Assembly: GCA_964397305.1 (NCBI GenBank)
Contig: CAYNIP010000008.1
Coordinates: 73,731 to 137,730 of the forward strand
Source of the DNA: JAAUTY01 sp964397305
Lineage (GTDB): Bacteria > Cyanobacteriota > Cyanobacteriia > Cyanobacteriales > Spirulinaceae
Reading direction: 5' to 3'
DNA: 64,000 bases
Shown here: piece by piece, positions 35,071 through 43,353 of the stretch
Position numbering within the stretch: the first letter of the stretch is position 1
How the letters are laid out: every line of letters begins with the position of its first letter
Program-made: the position numbers and the translations under genes
The notes under the pieces: model-generated
The model's input: only the letters and a program-made list of their open reading frames with translations
The model's database searches: none
What the model was told of the DNA's origin: nothing

Positions 35071-36015
35071 GTGAAGTCTATCATTCTTGGCCTGCCGGGG
35101 CTGGACAACCAGCCCCCCCAGGCCCAGCTCCAGGACGAGTGGCGGCAGGCGATCGCCGAAGGATTGGCCAAAAATGGCGCGGTGACGAACCCCGAGGTTC
35201 CCTTTGCGTTGGTCTATTGGGCGGACTTGCTCTACAAATATCCCCTCCACGATGACGCCAACTTTAGCTTCGACCCCCTTTACAATCAGCACCCCTACCG
35301 CCCGGCCCAGTCCGGGGCTCTCCGGCCGTACCGAGATAGCTGGCTCGAGACCCTCCAGCGGGGCAGCTTCGACTTGCTGGGAAAAACATCGGCCTCCCTG
35401 CGCCTGCGTTTTGAGGTTGAAGTTTTTAGCAATGCCCGCCTGAGCAGCCTGCTGCGGGAGCTGCACCTTTACTACGATGGTGATCGCTTCATCCCCAACC
35501 GCCAGGGCCAGCCGGACCTCGCTCGTCACGTCCTGCGGGCTGAACTCCACCAGGCCCTCCAGCGCCATCGCGGTCAGCGCATTTGCTTAGTCACCCACGC
35601 GATGGGCTCCCTCATCGCCTACGATGCGCTTCGGGATCTGGGGCAGCACGATCCCGATCTCTCGGTCTCTCACTTCATCACCCTCGGCTCCCCCCTCGGC
35701 TTGCCCTACGTGAAAACCAAGATTCTGCGCGAGCGGGGCTATGATCCCTCCCTGCGGACTCCCTCCCTGGTGCAGGACCAGTGGGTTAACTACGCTGACC
35801 GACGAGATGCGATCGCCCTCGAGACGCACCTAGCCGACGACTACACCGCCAACTGCCAAGCGGTGCAAGTTCAAGACACCCTGATTGCCAATGATGCGGT
35901 TCTCCGAGATGGTCAACCCGACTACCACAATCTCTATGGCTACCTCCGCACGCCGGAGTTCTCGCACGTAGTCCAGACTTTTTTGTATCCTGAGGCCAGG
36001 AATGACGCACCCTAA
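35071..36015 (+). CDS. Alpha/beta hydrolase-fold protein with substituted nucleophile
   Basis: A 314-residue protein resembling lipase-like hydrolases. The nucleophile elbow reads LVTHAMGSLIAYDAL near residue 175, where family members have HSMGS: the serine codon is GCG, alanine. A His that could belong to the triad (LYGYLRTPEFSHVV) is near the C-terminus. The N-terminal part carries ALVYWADLLYKYPL, seen in hydrolases that use a partner or cap. It may therefore be a binding or regulatory protein rather than an active esterase, or use a Ser two positions later. GTG start; divergent from the DUF6544 gene. Confidence 0.72.
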   Translation: MKSIILGLPGLDNQPPQAQLQDEWRQAIAEGLAKNGAVTNPEVPFALVYWADLLYKYPLHDDANFSFDPLYNQHPYRPAQSGALRPYRDSWLETLQRGSFDLLGKTSASLRLRFEVEVFSNARLSSLLRELHLYYDGDRFIPNRQGQPDLARHVLRAELHQALQRHRGQRICLVTHAMGSLIAYDALRDLGQHDPDLSVSHFITLGSPLGLPYVKTKILRERGYDPSLRTPSLVQDQWVNYADRRDAIALETHLADDYTANCQAVQVQDTLIANDAVLRDGQPDYHNLYGYLRTPEFSHVVQTFLYPEARNDAP

Positions 36016-36176
36016 GCGCCTTGGGGAAACGTTGACCGCCACGCTGGCCAGACTAGGGGTTCAGCAAACTAAGGGAGCGAGGGAAACGCGCGCTAGTTCC
36101 AGATTTTAGAAAACCCCTAAAATATATCCCCATCCGGCTTGTCTCTCCGGCTCGCTGCCGCGGATCGCTACTATCA

Positions 36177-37127
36177 ATGACCCCTGCTTCACCCCCCATC
36201 GCCCTGCAAACTTGGGAGCTGCGTAAAGTCTACCGCACCGGCTTCTGGCTCCACCAAACCCTGGAACCCCTGCGGGGGTGTAGCCTGACGGTGTATCGCG
36301 GCGAGACCTTTGGCCTGCTCGGCCCCAATGGTGCGGGCAAGACGACGCTATTGAAAATTTTGCTGGGCCTCGTGCGGCGGACCTCGGGGCGGGCCGTGCT
36401 GCTGGGGCGACCCCTGGGCGATCGCGCGGTGCGGCAACACCTGGGCTATTTACCTGAAAATCCCTACTTCTACGATCGCCTCACGGCCTGGGAGTTCCTC
36501 AACTTCGTCGCTGGCCTCTTCCGCCTGCCCCGCGCCGTGCGCCAGCAGCGACTGCCGGCCTTGCTGGACCTCGTGGGCCTGGCTCAAACCACGGCCAAGC
36601 AGCGACCCCTGCGGGATTACTCCAAGGGGATGTTGCAGCGGTTGGGCATGGCCCAAGCCTTGATCAATGAGCCTGAGCTGCTGTTTCTGGATGAACCCAT
36701 GTCTGGCCTCGATCCGGATGGGCGCTACCGGATGCGGGAGATCGTGCGTCAGTTGCGGGCCCAGGGCACGACGATCTTTTTTAACTCCCATATTCTGGCC
36801 GATGTTGAGGCCATCTGCGATCGCCTCGCCATCCTCGCCGGCGGCGAACTCTTGTGTAGTGGGTCCCTAGAGGAGCTTTTGGGTGATCACGACGGCTATC
36901 AAGTGTGGCTGCGGGGGGGCGATCGCCACCATTGGGCCCCCTGGCTCCAGTCCCTCACCCAAGAGGGCGAAGTTTGGTCAGGTCACCTCAGCGGCGATCT
37001 CCACGCCTTCCTAGCCACCCTCCAGCCGAACGGCGGGGAACTCCTGAGCCTCAGCCGCCAACGACTCTCCCTCGAGGCCTTTTTCTTGCAAACCCTGCGA
37101 CAGCGAGGGCTTGACCAACCCCGATAA
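36177..37127 (+). CDS. ABC transporter ATP-binding protein (ABC-2 type)
   Basis: A 316-residue ATPase of the drug/antibiotic-export type. Walker A is GPNGAGKTT near residue 45, the Q-loop region is YLPENPYFYDRLTAWEF, the signature is YSKGMLQRLG (here SKGM for SGGQ), Walker B is LLFLDEPMSGLDP, and the H-loop is FFNSHIL. The extra C-terminal region (about 230-316) is typical of export ATPases. No permease is next to it, so its membrane partner must be encoded elsewhere. The ATG is preceded by a short AT-rich stretch but no strong ribosome site. Confidence 0.88.
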   Translation: MTPASPPIALQTWELRKVYRTGFWLHQTLEPLRGCSLTVYRGETFGLLGPNGAGKTTLLKILLGLVRRTSGRAVLLGRPLGDRAVRQHLGYLPENPYFYDRLTAWEFLNFVAGLFRLPRAVRQQRLPALLDLVGLAQTTAKQRPLRDYSKGMLQRLGMAQALINEPELLFLDEPMSGLDPDGRYRMREIVRQLRAQGTTIFFNSHILADVEAICDRLAILAGGELLCSGSLEELLGDHDGYQVWLRGGDRHHWAPWLQSLTQEGEVWSGHLSGDLHAFLATLQPNGGELLSLSRQRLSLEAFFLQTLRQRGLDQPR

Positions 37128-37217
37128 AACCCATTTCCCTCGCTAGGGTTGGGCGCTGCCCAAACGCTTGATGATGGCACGCTGCTATCGGCTTCCGGGA
37201 GGCGGAGCTACCCCGCG

Positions 37218-37787
37218 CTAGCGCATTTTCTGCTTGATGAATTGCACCAGTTGACTCAACTGTTTCTTAAGGCCGTGGATCTCAGCTTGCATCTGGGCCA
37301 TCTTCTGCTTCATGGCCTGAAGCTCAGCCGCCAGATCCCCAGCGGGGGCGGCTGGGGCCGCAGCCACGGGGGCCGCGGCCGGCCCAGCCGCCTTCGCCGC
37401 CTTTTTGCGGGCCTGGGCCTTCTGCATGGCTTCTTTCAGGGCACCGACCAGTTGCTTTTTCTCGAAGGGCTTCTCAAGGAAGGAGAAATACTCAAAGGGT
37501 TCGGGGATTTTTTCGGTCACTTCTTCTTTGCGCCCTGACATCAGCATGAGGGGAATCAGGGAGAGCTGGGGATCGCTCTGAATTTCTTGGTAGACATCCC
37601 AGCCGCTTTTTTTCGGGAGTAGGAAGTCCAGCATCACGAGGTTGGGTTGGGCTGACCGAATGAGCTTGGCCCCTTCCTCACCATTTTTAGCTTCGATTAC
37701 TTCCACGTTGCCCGCCGGTAGCATGTCCTTGACCATGTTGCGGATGACCCGGCTGTCATCAATCACCAGGATTTTTTGCGTAGCCAC
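37218..37787 (-). CDS. CheY-like response regulator with C-terminal coiled coil
   Basis: A 189-residue regulator. The receiver domain (about 4-125) has IDDSRVIRNMVKDML, the phospho-acceptor Asp in LVMLDFLLPKKSGW, and the conserved Lys in FLEKPFEKKQL. A 30-residue Ala/Pro-rich linker leads to a coiled coil (LQAMKQKMAQMQAEIHGLKK) of about 40 residues. There is no DNA-binding domain, so the tail probably gives dimerisation or partner binding. Function is unknown; motility and pili regulators in cyanobacteria have similar short layouts. A large family A repeat array lies 195 bp upstream. Confidence 0.82.
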   Translation of the reverse strand: MATQKILVIDDSRVIRNMVKDMLPAGNVEVIEAKNGEEGAKLIRSAQPNLVMLDFLLPKKSGWDVYQEIQSDPQLSLIPLMLMSGRKEEVTEKIPEPFEYFSFLEKPFEKKQLVGALKEAMQKAQARKKAAKAAGPAAAPVAAAPAAPAGDLAAELQAMKQKMAQMQAEIHGLKKQLSQLVQFIKQKMR

Positions 37788-37982
37788 AGTTGACTCCTTG
37801 AGAAGCGATTTGCAAACACCGCAGAGCGTCGGTTAGCGAACCGGCAAGGGGCGGTCGTAGAACCAGGTTGGTTGGAGACTAGATGCGCTAAGAGGTTGTT
37901 GCCCGTCCTAGGCCGGAAGCCTGATTCCCCTAGACTAATGTAGCGGATGGCGGCTGGACAACGGAAACATCCTGGGTTAGGA

Positions 37983-38508
37983 GGGAGAACGAAATTTTAC
38001 GCGGGATGTTGGTGCTCGTTAGCTTGGCCCTCACCCCAACCCCTCTCCCAGGTTGGGAGAGGGGCTCCTAACTTGGCCCTCACCTCAATGCCTCTCCCAG
38101 GTTGGGAGAGGGGATTCTAGCTTGGCCCTCACCTCAATGCCTCTCCCAGGTTGGGAGAGGGGATTCTAGCTTGGCCCTCACCTCAATGCCTCTCCCAGGT
38201 TGGGAGAGGGGCTCCTAGCTCGGCCCTCCCCTTCTCTCCCAGGTTGGGAGAGGGGCTTCTAACTTGGCCCTCACCCCAACCCCTCTCCCAGGTTGAGAGA
38301 GGGGCTCCTAGCTCGGCCCTCAGCTCCTCTCCCAGGTTGGGAGAGGGGCTTCTAACTCCCCTTCTCCCAGCGTTGGGAGAAGGGGCCGGGGGATGAGGGC
38401 CGCCCCGTAATGCTGTTCGCGCTAGCGTCGCGGAGCGATAGAGGGCTATACTCTGCGCCTTGAGCAAGGGCTCAAAATTCAGGGGAGCCGCGCTTTTTTC
38501 GTCCACCC
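37983..38508 (-). mobile_element. Family A MITE-like element, copy A3 (internally expanded)
   Basis: An inverted copy, 526 bp, about twice the usual size. Its plus-strand left end GGGAGAACGAAATTTTACG matches the right end of A2, and its right end (GCGCTTTTTTCGTCCACCC) matches the family's left end. Seven near-identical CTCTCCCAGGTTGGGAGAG palindromes plus one CTTCTCCCAGCGTTGGGAGAAG sit in tandem, separated by about 25-30 bases that are themselves repeated (CTTGGCCCTCACCTCAATG, TAGCTTGG). A1 and A2 carry only two palindromes, so internal duplication is likely. No target duplication is seen. Confidence 0.82.
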
Positions 38509-38521
38509 GGGGGAGTAGCTC

Positions 38522-38571
38522 TTACCCTAAATCCTTTGCCCAGCCTTGGGCAGGGGATTTAGGGTTCCTCT
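38522..38571. repeat. Palindrome ACCCTAAATCC
   Basis: ACCCTAAATCC near 38524 and GGATTTAGGGT near 38558 form an 11-base inverted pair, with TTTGCCCAGCC and TTGGGCAGG inside forming a second arm. It is probably another dispersed repeat or a terminator. Confidence 0.5.
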
Positions 38572-38794
38572 GCTTCTGCCAAAACTGGGAGCAGCAGGGC
38601 CGTGGGGACCTACGGTAAGCCAAGGCAGACAGCCTCTTGGACAACGGCCTCGGGCGATCGCCCACCAAGGTATCCCCATTCACTCTAGCGCGACCCGCCC
38701 ATTTTTCAACCTCTAGAAGAAAAAAGTGCTACCTGGGCCGGCTCAACTTCGCTAAAATACAGGCGCAAACTGGCTGATTACCTCCCATTTCTCT

Positions 38795-39697
38795 GTGTCT
38801 GCTCCCATCCCCAACGCCGACTGGCGCACCGAAATCACCACCCTGCCTCCCTGGTTACGTCGGCCCTTGGGCACAGCGAGTCAACTTTCGACGGTCCAGC
38901 GCCTGATTAAGCAACGGCAGATCCATACCATCTGTGAAGAGGGCCGCTGCCCCAATCGCGGTGAATGCTATGCCAACCGCACAGCAACCTTCCTGCTCTT
39001 AGGCAAGACCTGCACGCGGGCCTGTGCCTTTTGTCAGGTGGACAAGGGCCACGCGCCGCAGGCCGTGGACCCGGAGGAACCCGCGAAGGTGGCGGAGGCG
39101 GTGGCCCTTTTGGGGTTGCGCTATGTGGTGCTCACGTCGGTAGCCCGCGATGACCTCGCGGATGGTGGGGCGGGGCAGTTTGTGGCGACGATGGCGGCGA
39201 TTCGAGCCCGCCAGCCCCAAACCCAGATCGAGGTGCTGACCCCCGACTTTTGGAGTGGCCCTGAGGCGGCGGGGCAGCAGCAGCGGCGGGTGGCGGCTGT
39301 GGTGGCGGCGCAGCCGGCCTGCTATAACCACAATCTCGAAACAGTGGCTCGCCTCCAGGGGCCGGTGCGGCGGGGGGCTCAGTACGAGCGATCGCTCACG
39401 GTCCTGGGCCTCGTCAAGCAGCTAGCGCCGCAGATGCCGACGAAATCAGGCCTGATGCTGGGGCATGGTGAAACGGAGGCCGAGATCCTGACTACGCTCC
39501 AGGATTTGCGAGCCGTGGGCTGCGATCGCCTCACCCTCGGTCAGTACTTGCGCCCGTCCCTAGCTCACCGGCCGGTGGTGAAGTACTGGACGCCAGCGGA
39601 ATTTGAGCGACTGGGGGCGATCGCGCGCCAGTTGGGCTTCAGCCATGTCCGCTCCGGGCCCCTGGTTCGCAGCTCCTATCATGCTGGCGAGGTCTAG
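38795..39697 (+). CDS. lipA: Lipoyl synthase
   Basis: A 300-residue radical SAM enzyme that inserts two sulfurs into octanoyl groups on lipoyl domains of pyruvate dehydrogenase and the glycine cleavage H-protein. The auxiliary cluster cysteines are in CEEGRCPNRGEC and the radical SAM cluster in CTRACAFC, with the preceding ATFLLLGKTCT. Other family pieces are RDDLADGGAGQFV and KSGLMLGHGE, and the C-terminus ends in VRSSYHAGEV with its conserved RSSY. The GTG start gives SAPIPNADWRTEITTLPPW. It is convergent with psaC across a bidirectional terminator. Confidence 0.95.
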   Translation: MSAPIPNADWRTEITTLPPWLRRPLGTASQLSTVQRLIKQRQIHTICEEGRCPNRGECYANRTATFLLLGKTCTRACAFCQVDKGHAPQAVDPEEPAKVAEAVALLGLRYVVLTSVARDDLADGGAGQFVATMAAIRARQPQTQIEVLTPDFWSGPEAAGQQQRRVAAVVAAQPACYNHNLETVARLQGPVRRGAQYERSLTVLGLVKQLAPQMPTKSGLMLGHGETEAEILTTLQDLRAVGCDRLTLGQYLRPSLAHRPVVKYWTPAEFERLGAIARQLGFSHVRSGPLVRSSYHAGEV

Positions 39698-39714
39698 GTC
39701 TGGGAGCACGTGAC

Positions 39715-39746
39715 TCAAAAAAACGGGAGCCCCGGGCTCCCAAAAA
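39715..39746. terminator. Bidirectional terminator between lipA and psaC
   Basis: The perfect palindrome GGGAGCCCCGGGCTCCC (39725-39741) is flanked by an A-run on the left (39716-39723) and an A-run on the right (39742-39747). It gives a U-tract on the minus strand at each side and would stop psaC transcripts coming from the right; plus-strand termination is weaker. Confidence 0.75.
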
Positions 39747-39885
39747 ATGACTGCAAGAAACCAGCAGGAGGCTGGCTATCTGGCCAGCACCGGCTGCCCG
39801 GTAAGGCAGTGTCTGTATTTATCAAAAACGTACCGGTCCCTGCGCCCTAAAGGACGGTCCGGAATCGGCGGCAAAACAGGATTTT

Positions 39886-40131
39886 CTAGTAGGCCAGGCC
39901 CATGCTACGGGTGGTTTCAGCGCCGAGATAGACGCGGATGCTCAAGAAGTCCGTGGGGCAAGCGGTTTCGCAGCGCTTGCAGCCCACGCAATCTTCGGTG
40001 CGCGGAGAAGAAGCGATTTGACTAGCTTTGCAACCGTCCCAGGGCACCATTTCCAGTACATCCAAGGGGCAGGCGCGGACACATTGGGTGCAGCCAATGC
40101 AAGTGTCATAAATCTTAACGCTATGAGACAT
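39886..40131 (-). CDS. psaC: Photosystem I subunit VII (PsaC)
   Basis: The 81-residue ferredoxin that binds the F_A and F_B [4Fe-4S] clusters and passes electrons from photosystem I to soluble ferredoxin on the stromal side. Both cluster motifs are complete: CIGCTQCVRACP and CVGCKRCETACP. The C-terminus ends in TTRSMGLAY as in essentially all PsaC proteins. A good ribosome site, GAAGGAG, stands about 11 bases before the ATG. It is separate from psaA/psaB, as in most cyanobacteria. A weak HLR1-like match is present about 100 bp upstream. Confidence 0.98.
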   Translation of the reverse strand: MSHSVKIYDTCIGCTQCVRACPLDVLEMVPWDGCKASQIASSPRTEDCVGCKRCETACPTDFLSIRVYLGAETTRSMGLAY

Positions 40132-40397
40132 TGAATCCGGGCTCCTTCGCGAGTGTTATCTCAATCAATACGGATGGAATTCAAAGCTAAGTGTACCCTC
40201 AGAGGCTCAGACTCGAGGGAACTGGGCGACAGAACTTCAAATTCTGTAATACTTGCCCTCAGATTGACCCAAGGCCGGGGGCGGCCAGGGAACCTGGGGG
40301 GGATGACAGGGCGATCGCCCCCAGCCCTACGCTATCTTGAGAGCAGGACGGCCGGCGACGGTGGCCGCCAGTATGACGTTAATCTGCCCCTGCTGCC

Positions 40398-41198
40398 ATG
40401 ATCCCCTCCTCTGCTCAGCGTTTCTGTCTATTTCTGATGCTCCTGGGTTGCGCCAGTGGCTGCGCTTCCGATGCCGCCTCCACTCCGAGCCTCAGCCCAG
40501 AGGCGGCGGTTTCAGTCACGCCCAGTCCCGTCGCGAGTCCGGCTGCGACCCCCAGCAGTGACCCTGCCAGCAACCGCATCCTTGAGGACGCACGAGATAT
40601 TGCCGCCGGGGCGATCACCATTTCCCAGTCGGCACGCTCAGCGGACGACTGGAAGCTGGTGGCCAGCCAGTGGCAACGGGCCGTTGACAAGCTCCTAGTA
40701 CTACCAGAGTCCCACCCCGAGAAGGCGCAAGCGAACGAGTTGATCGCCGTCTACCGCCGCAACCTCCTCGAGGCGGAGGCCCAAACTGGCAAGCTCCCAG
40801 CCGCAGCCCCCGCGACCCCGGCCGCAGCCCCCAGCCCAGCCGCAGCTCCAGCTACTACCCCCGTGGCCGCCCCACCAGCACCAGAGCCGGCTGCCCCCCC
40901 TGTTGATGCCAAGCTCGCCCTAGCACAGCACTTGCAGAAGACGGCCCGCCTCTACAGCACCTATTGGTGTTCCACCTGCAAGTATCAGAAAAACCTCTTT
41001 GGCCCTGAAGCCCAAGCCTTGATCCCTGAGATCGAGTGCGATCCCCGGGGCGAGAATCCTCAGACGGAGTTGTGTCGCCAGCAGGGGGTACGGGCCTATC
41101 CAACCTGGGAGATCAATGGTCAGGTTTTGCAGCCTGGGGCTATGTCGCTCTCGGAACTGGCCCAGTACTCGGGCTACTCCGGCCCAGCTAACTTCTAG
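40398..41198 (+). CDS. Lipoprotein with VKOR-type thioredoxin domain
   Basis: A 266-residue lipoprotein-like protein. The N-terminus (RFCLFLMLLGCASGC) offers lipobox cysteines at about residues 18 and 22. A disordered Pro/Ala/Ser-rich region with PAAAPSPAAAPATT is followed by a thioredoxin-like domain (about 175-255) with the redox motif WCSTC in LYSTYWCSTCKYQKNLFG, and CRQQGVRAYPTWEING with a cis-Pro-type loop. This domain matches the C-terminal part of bacterial VKOR/LTO1 proteins but lacks their four-helix bundle. Probable disulfide or copper role at the membrane surface is inferred. Confidence 0.8.
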   Translation: MIPSSAQRFCLFLMLLGCASGCASDAASTPSLSPEAAVSVTPSPVASPAATPSSDPASNRILEDARDIAAGAITISQSARSADDWKLVASQWQRAVDKLLVLPESHPEKAQANELIAVYRRNLLEAEAQTGKLPAAAPATPAAAPSPAAAPATTPVAAPPAPEPAAPPVDAKLALAQHLQKTARLYSTYWCSTCKYQKNLFGPEAQALIPEIECDPRGENPQTELCRQQGVRAYPTWEINGQVLQPGAMSLSELAQYSGYSGPANF

Positions 41199-41605
41199 CC
41201 CTAAGTCGTGCCCTGGCGGCTTGTTCGGCGATCGCAAAGAACGTGCCCTAGACCCTAAATCTTGTGGTCCCTTTGCCCAGGGAGTAGAAGCACCGTAGTT
41301 GCGCTTCAGCGCTCCGGCCCGCCGTTCAAAGAGGGGCTAAAGCCCAACTACACCGACTCCCATCGTGGGGATGAGGAGCCGGAAAGGGGAGCCCTCCGTG
41401 GTAGGAGCGGGACTTTGGCGGCCTAGGGCATGACTGCCAGAGTTGTGTAGAGTAGCTCTTGCCGTCATGCCCAGGGGTCCAGACCTTGAGTGAGCGTGAT
41501 CGGTTTCTCAAGGACTTAAGTTGATTTCATCAGCAGCTACCCATTCCTGAAAGGGGAGTCTACAATTTTCCTAGAAGGACTCAACCCAGTGGAAACGGAT
41601 GGGCT
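41199..41605. other. 407 bp intergenic region with a family C repeat
   Basis: No gene is seen. About 41295-41352 is family C copy C3 (listed separately). The final 80 bases, with ACAATTTTCCTAGAAGGAC, look like the promoter and leader of the response regulator that follows. Confidence 0.45.
41295..41352. repeat. Family C short repeat, copy C3
   Basis: Starts GTAGTTGCGCTTCAGCGCTCC and ends GGGGCTAAAGCCCAACTAC. GTAGTTG and CAACTAC make 7 bp terminal inverted ends, with nested palindromes GCGCTTCAGCGC and GGGGCTAAAGCCC inside. Confidence 0.65.
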
Positions 41606-41992
41606 ATGTCACAGCGCTGTGTCTTGGTGATTGACGACGAATACCGCCTTCGGGAAGTGGTACGCATGACCCTGGAAATCGCCATGGGCTGGCGAACCCT
41701 CGGCGCTGCGTCTGGGCCGGCGGGGCTGGAGCTAGCCCGCTCTCAGCACCCCGATGCCATCCTGCTCGATTTGATGATGCCCGGCATGGACGGCTTCACG
41801 ACCCTGCGCCACCTCCAGGCTGATGCCACAACGGCGACGATTCCGGTCGTGTTGCTAACCGCCAAGGACAGTGTGAGCTACGGTCGTGATCTTGCCGGAA
41901 CTCAGGTCGCTGCCTGCATCCCCAAGCCCTTCAATGCCCTCGGCCTCGCTCAACAGATTGCCGATCGGTTGGGTTGGGAGCAGGGGAACTAG
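41606..41992 (+). CDS. Single-domain response regulator
   Basis: A 128-residue stand-alone receiver. It has the acidic pocket in LVIDDEYRL, the phospho-acceptor Asp in AILLDLMMPGMDGF, and a lysine in IPKPFNALGL. No output domain is present, so it would act like CheY on a partner. Its last codons (GWEQGN then TAG) and the following bases match the internal part of a family A repeat, as if the element now supplies the 3' end and stop. The kinase partner is unknown; none is adjacent. Confidence 0.85.
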   Translation: MSQRCVLVIDDEYRLREVVRMTLEIAMGWRTLGAASGPAGLELARSQHPDAILLDLMMPGMDGFTTLRHLQADATTATIPVVLLTAKDSVSYGRDLAGTQVAACIPKPFNALGLAQQIADRLGWEQGN

Positions 41993-42079
41993 AAGATCCG
42001 CTTCTAAGGCTTGGGAGCGGGATTGGGGTGAGGGTTGAGCTAAGGAGTACCAACATCCCGCGCCCCATTGCGTTCACCC
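41974..42079 (+). mobile_element. Family A MITE-like element, copy A4 (truncated; overlaps gene end)
   Basis: The right-hand half of the element, from TTGGGAGCAGGGGAACTAGAAG through GGATTGGGGTGAGGGTTGAG and AAGGAGTACCAACATCCCGC to CGTTCACCC. The left half is missing. The stop codon of the adjacent response regulator lies inside it, so insertion or deletion at the 3' end of that gene is likely. Confidence 0.6.
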
Positions 42080-42215
42080 CTTGGGGAAATTGCCAAGGTG
42101 CGATCGCCGCCGTCCTTAGATACACTGGGGAGTAATATTCCGCAACATTCCGCCGAGGGCCGGCTTGCTCGGTGCTTGGCTTTGAACGAATTGAGCTAAA
42201 AGGAGGTTAACCACT

Positions 42216-42515
42216 ATGGCTACAGAGGTTTTGGATAAACCTTCTGTGATCGAGAAAACGTCAACCGTTCGCAAGCACGCGCCCCGTTATCGGGTGCTGC
42301 TGCACAACGACGACTTCAACTCCATGGAGTACGTCGTGCAAACGCTGATGAAGACCGTGGCCGGCTTGACCCAGCCCCAGGCCGTCAGCATTATGATGGA
42401 AGCCCACAACAGCGGCCTTGCCCTGGTCATTACCTGTGCCCTAGAGCACGCTGAATTTTACTGCGAGACCCTCTGCAACCACGGTCTGACCAGCACCATC
42501 GAGCCCGACGAATAA
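42216..42515 (+). CDS. clpS: ATP-dependent Clp protease adaptor ClpS
   Basis: A 99-residue adaptor that delivers N-degron substrates to ClpC/ClpAP. The core is RVLLHNDDFNSMEYVVQTLM with the HNDD substrate pocket, followed by GLALVITCALEHAEFYC. A 20-residue N-terminal extension (TEVLDKPSVIEKTSTVRKH) is typical for cyanobacterial ClpS. A strong ribosome site AAAGGAGG precedes the ATG. The CPBP protease gene starts 4 bp after the stop codon, suggesting co-translation. Confidence 0.95.
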   Translation: MATEVLDKPSVIEKTSTVRKHAPRYRVLLHNDDFNSMEYVVQTLMKTVAGLTQPQAVSIMMEAHNSGLALVITCALEHAEFYCETLCNHGLTSTIEPDE

Positions 42516-42519
42516 GGCC

Positions 42520-43353
42520 TTGAGCAATTCTTGGGCTCAACTGGCGCGTCTCCCAACCCTGCTGCGGTTGGGGGCTTTTCTGCTGGCCTTGGCAGGTCTG
42601 TGGTTGCCCCTGGCCCTACCGCTTTACCTCTGGCTGCGGGCTGATGCCAAGGCCACCACGATCGCCGTCATGGGCTGGCTGTTTCTCTGCTTCCTCGTCC
42701 TCGTGCCGCTCTGGGGGCGACGGGTGTATGGGCGAGCCCATCCCTACGCCGCCTACGGGCTCGGCTTCCGTCGCGCCCACGGCCAGGACACCTTGCTGGG
42801 TCTCGTGCTCGGGTTTTTGCTGCCCTTTCTGCTCTTTCTGCTCCTGGGAGGGGTGGGCTGGCTGCGGTGGCAGTCGTCGGCCATGAACCTGCTGCGGGTT
42901 GCGGCCGAAGGCTCCCTGACGGGCCTAGGCGTGGGGTTGGCGGAAGAGTTGGTCTTTCGCGGTTGGCTCTTGGACGAGTTGCACCGAGACTATCGACCGG
43001 CGATCGCCCGTTGGAGCAATGCCCTCCTGTTTGCCAGCCTCCACTTCCTCAAACCGCTGCCGGAAATTTGGCGCACCCTGCCCCAGTTTCCGGGGCTCGT
43101 GCTGCTGGCCTTGGCCCTGCTTTGGGGCAAGGAATGGCGGGGCGATCGCCTCGGCTTCCCGATCGGCTTGCACGGGGGCTTGGTTTGGGGCTACTACGTG
43201 ATCAATGTCGGCGGCCTGATCGCCCCCACCGGCCGCGTCTCCCCTTGGCTGACCGGCGTTGATGGCAATCCCCTCGCCGGGGCTGGGGGCCTGGTCTTGC
43301 TCACGGTCCTAGCCCTAGGATTGCGCCAGCGGGCCCGGCGCGCCAGGGCCTAG
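42520..43353 (+). CDS. CPBP-family intramembrane metalloprotease
   Basis: A 277-residue membrane protein with about eight helices. The CPBP (Abi) motifs are GLGVGLAEELVFRGWLLDEL with its EExxxR zinc-binding pair, and LLFASLHFL with the second histidine motif; a third segment HGGLVWGYYV carries another candidate histidine. Members remove CAAX-type tails or process other substrates in the membrane; the target is unknown. The TTG start overlaps nothing and lies four bases after clpS, so translation is coupled. No alternative ATG makes a better start before the first helix. Confidence 0.83.
   Translation: MSNSWAQLARLPTLLRLGAFLLALAGLWLPLALPLYLWLRADAKATTIAVMGWLFLCFLVLVPLWGRRVYGRAHPYAAYGLGFRRAHGQDTLLGLVLGFLLPFLLFLLLGGVGWLRWQSSAMNLLRVAAEGSLTGLGVGLAEELVFRGWLLDELHRDYRPAIARWSNALLFASLHFLKPLPEIWRTLPQFPGLVLLALALLWGKEWRGDRLGFPIGLHGGLVWGYYVINVGGLIAPTGRVSPWLTGVDGNPLAGAGGLVLLTVLALGLRQRARRARA

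Larger units (their letters stand above)
37788..38794. other. 1 kb intergenic region dominated by repeats
   Basis: No real gene is seen; open frames inside the array are artefacts of the repeat. It contains family A copy A3 (37983-38508) and a palindromic stretch at 38522-38570 (CCCTAAATCCTTTGCCCAG ... GGGCAGGGGATTTAGGG). The final 200 bases lead to lipA and show no further feature apart from a stem-forming AGGGCCGTGGGG segment. Confidence 0.6.

Noticed and set aside
38020..38390. CRISPR-like array of regularly spaced repeats
   Set aside because: The repeat is palindromic with GC-rich arms, the linkers are themselves repeated, unit spacing varies, no cas genes are near, and the block lies inside family A ends.
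38151..38396. 81-codon frame inside the A3 repeat array
   Set aside because: Its sequence is only the translated palindrome repeated several times.
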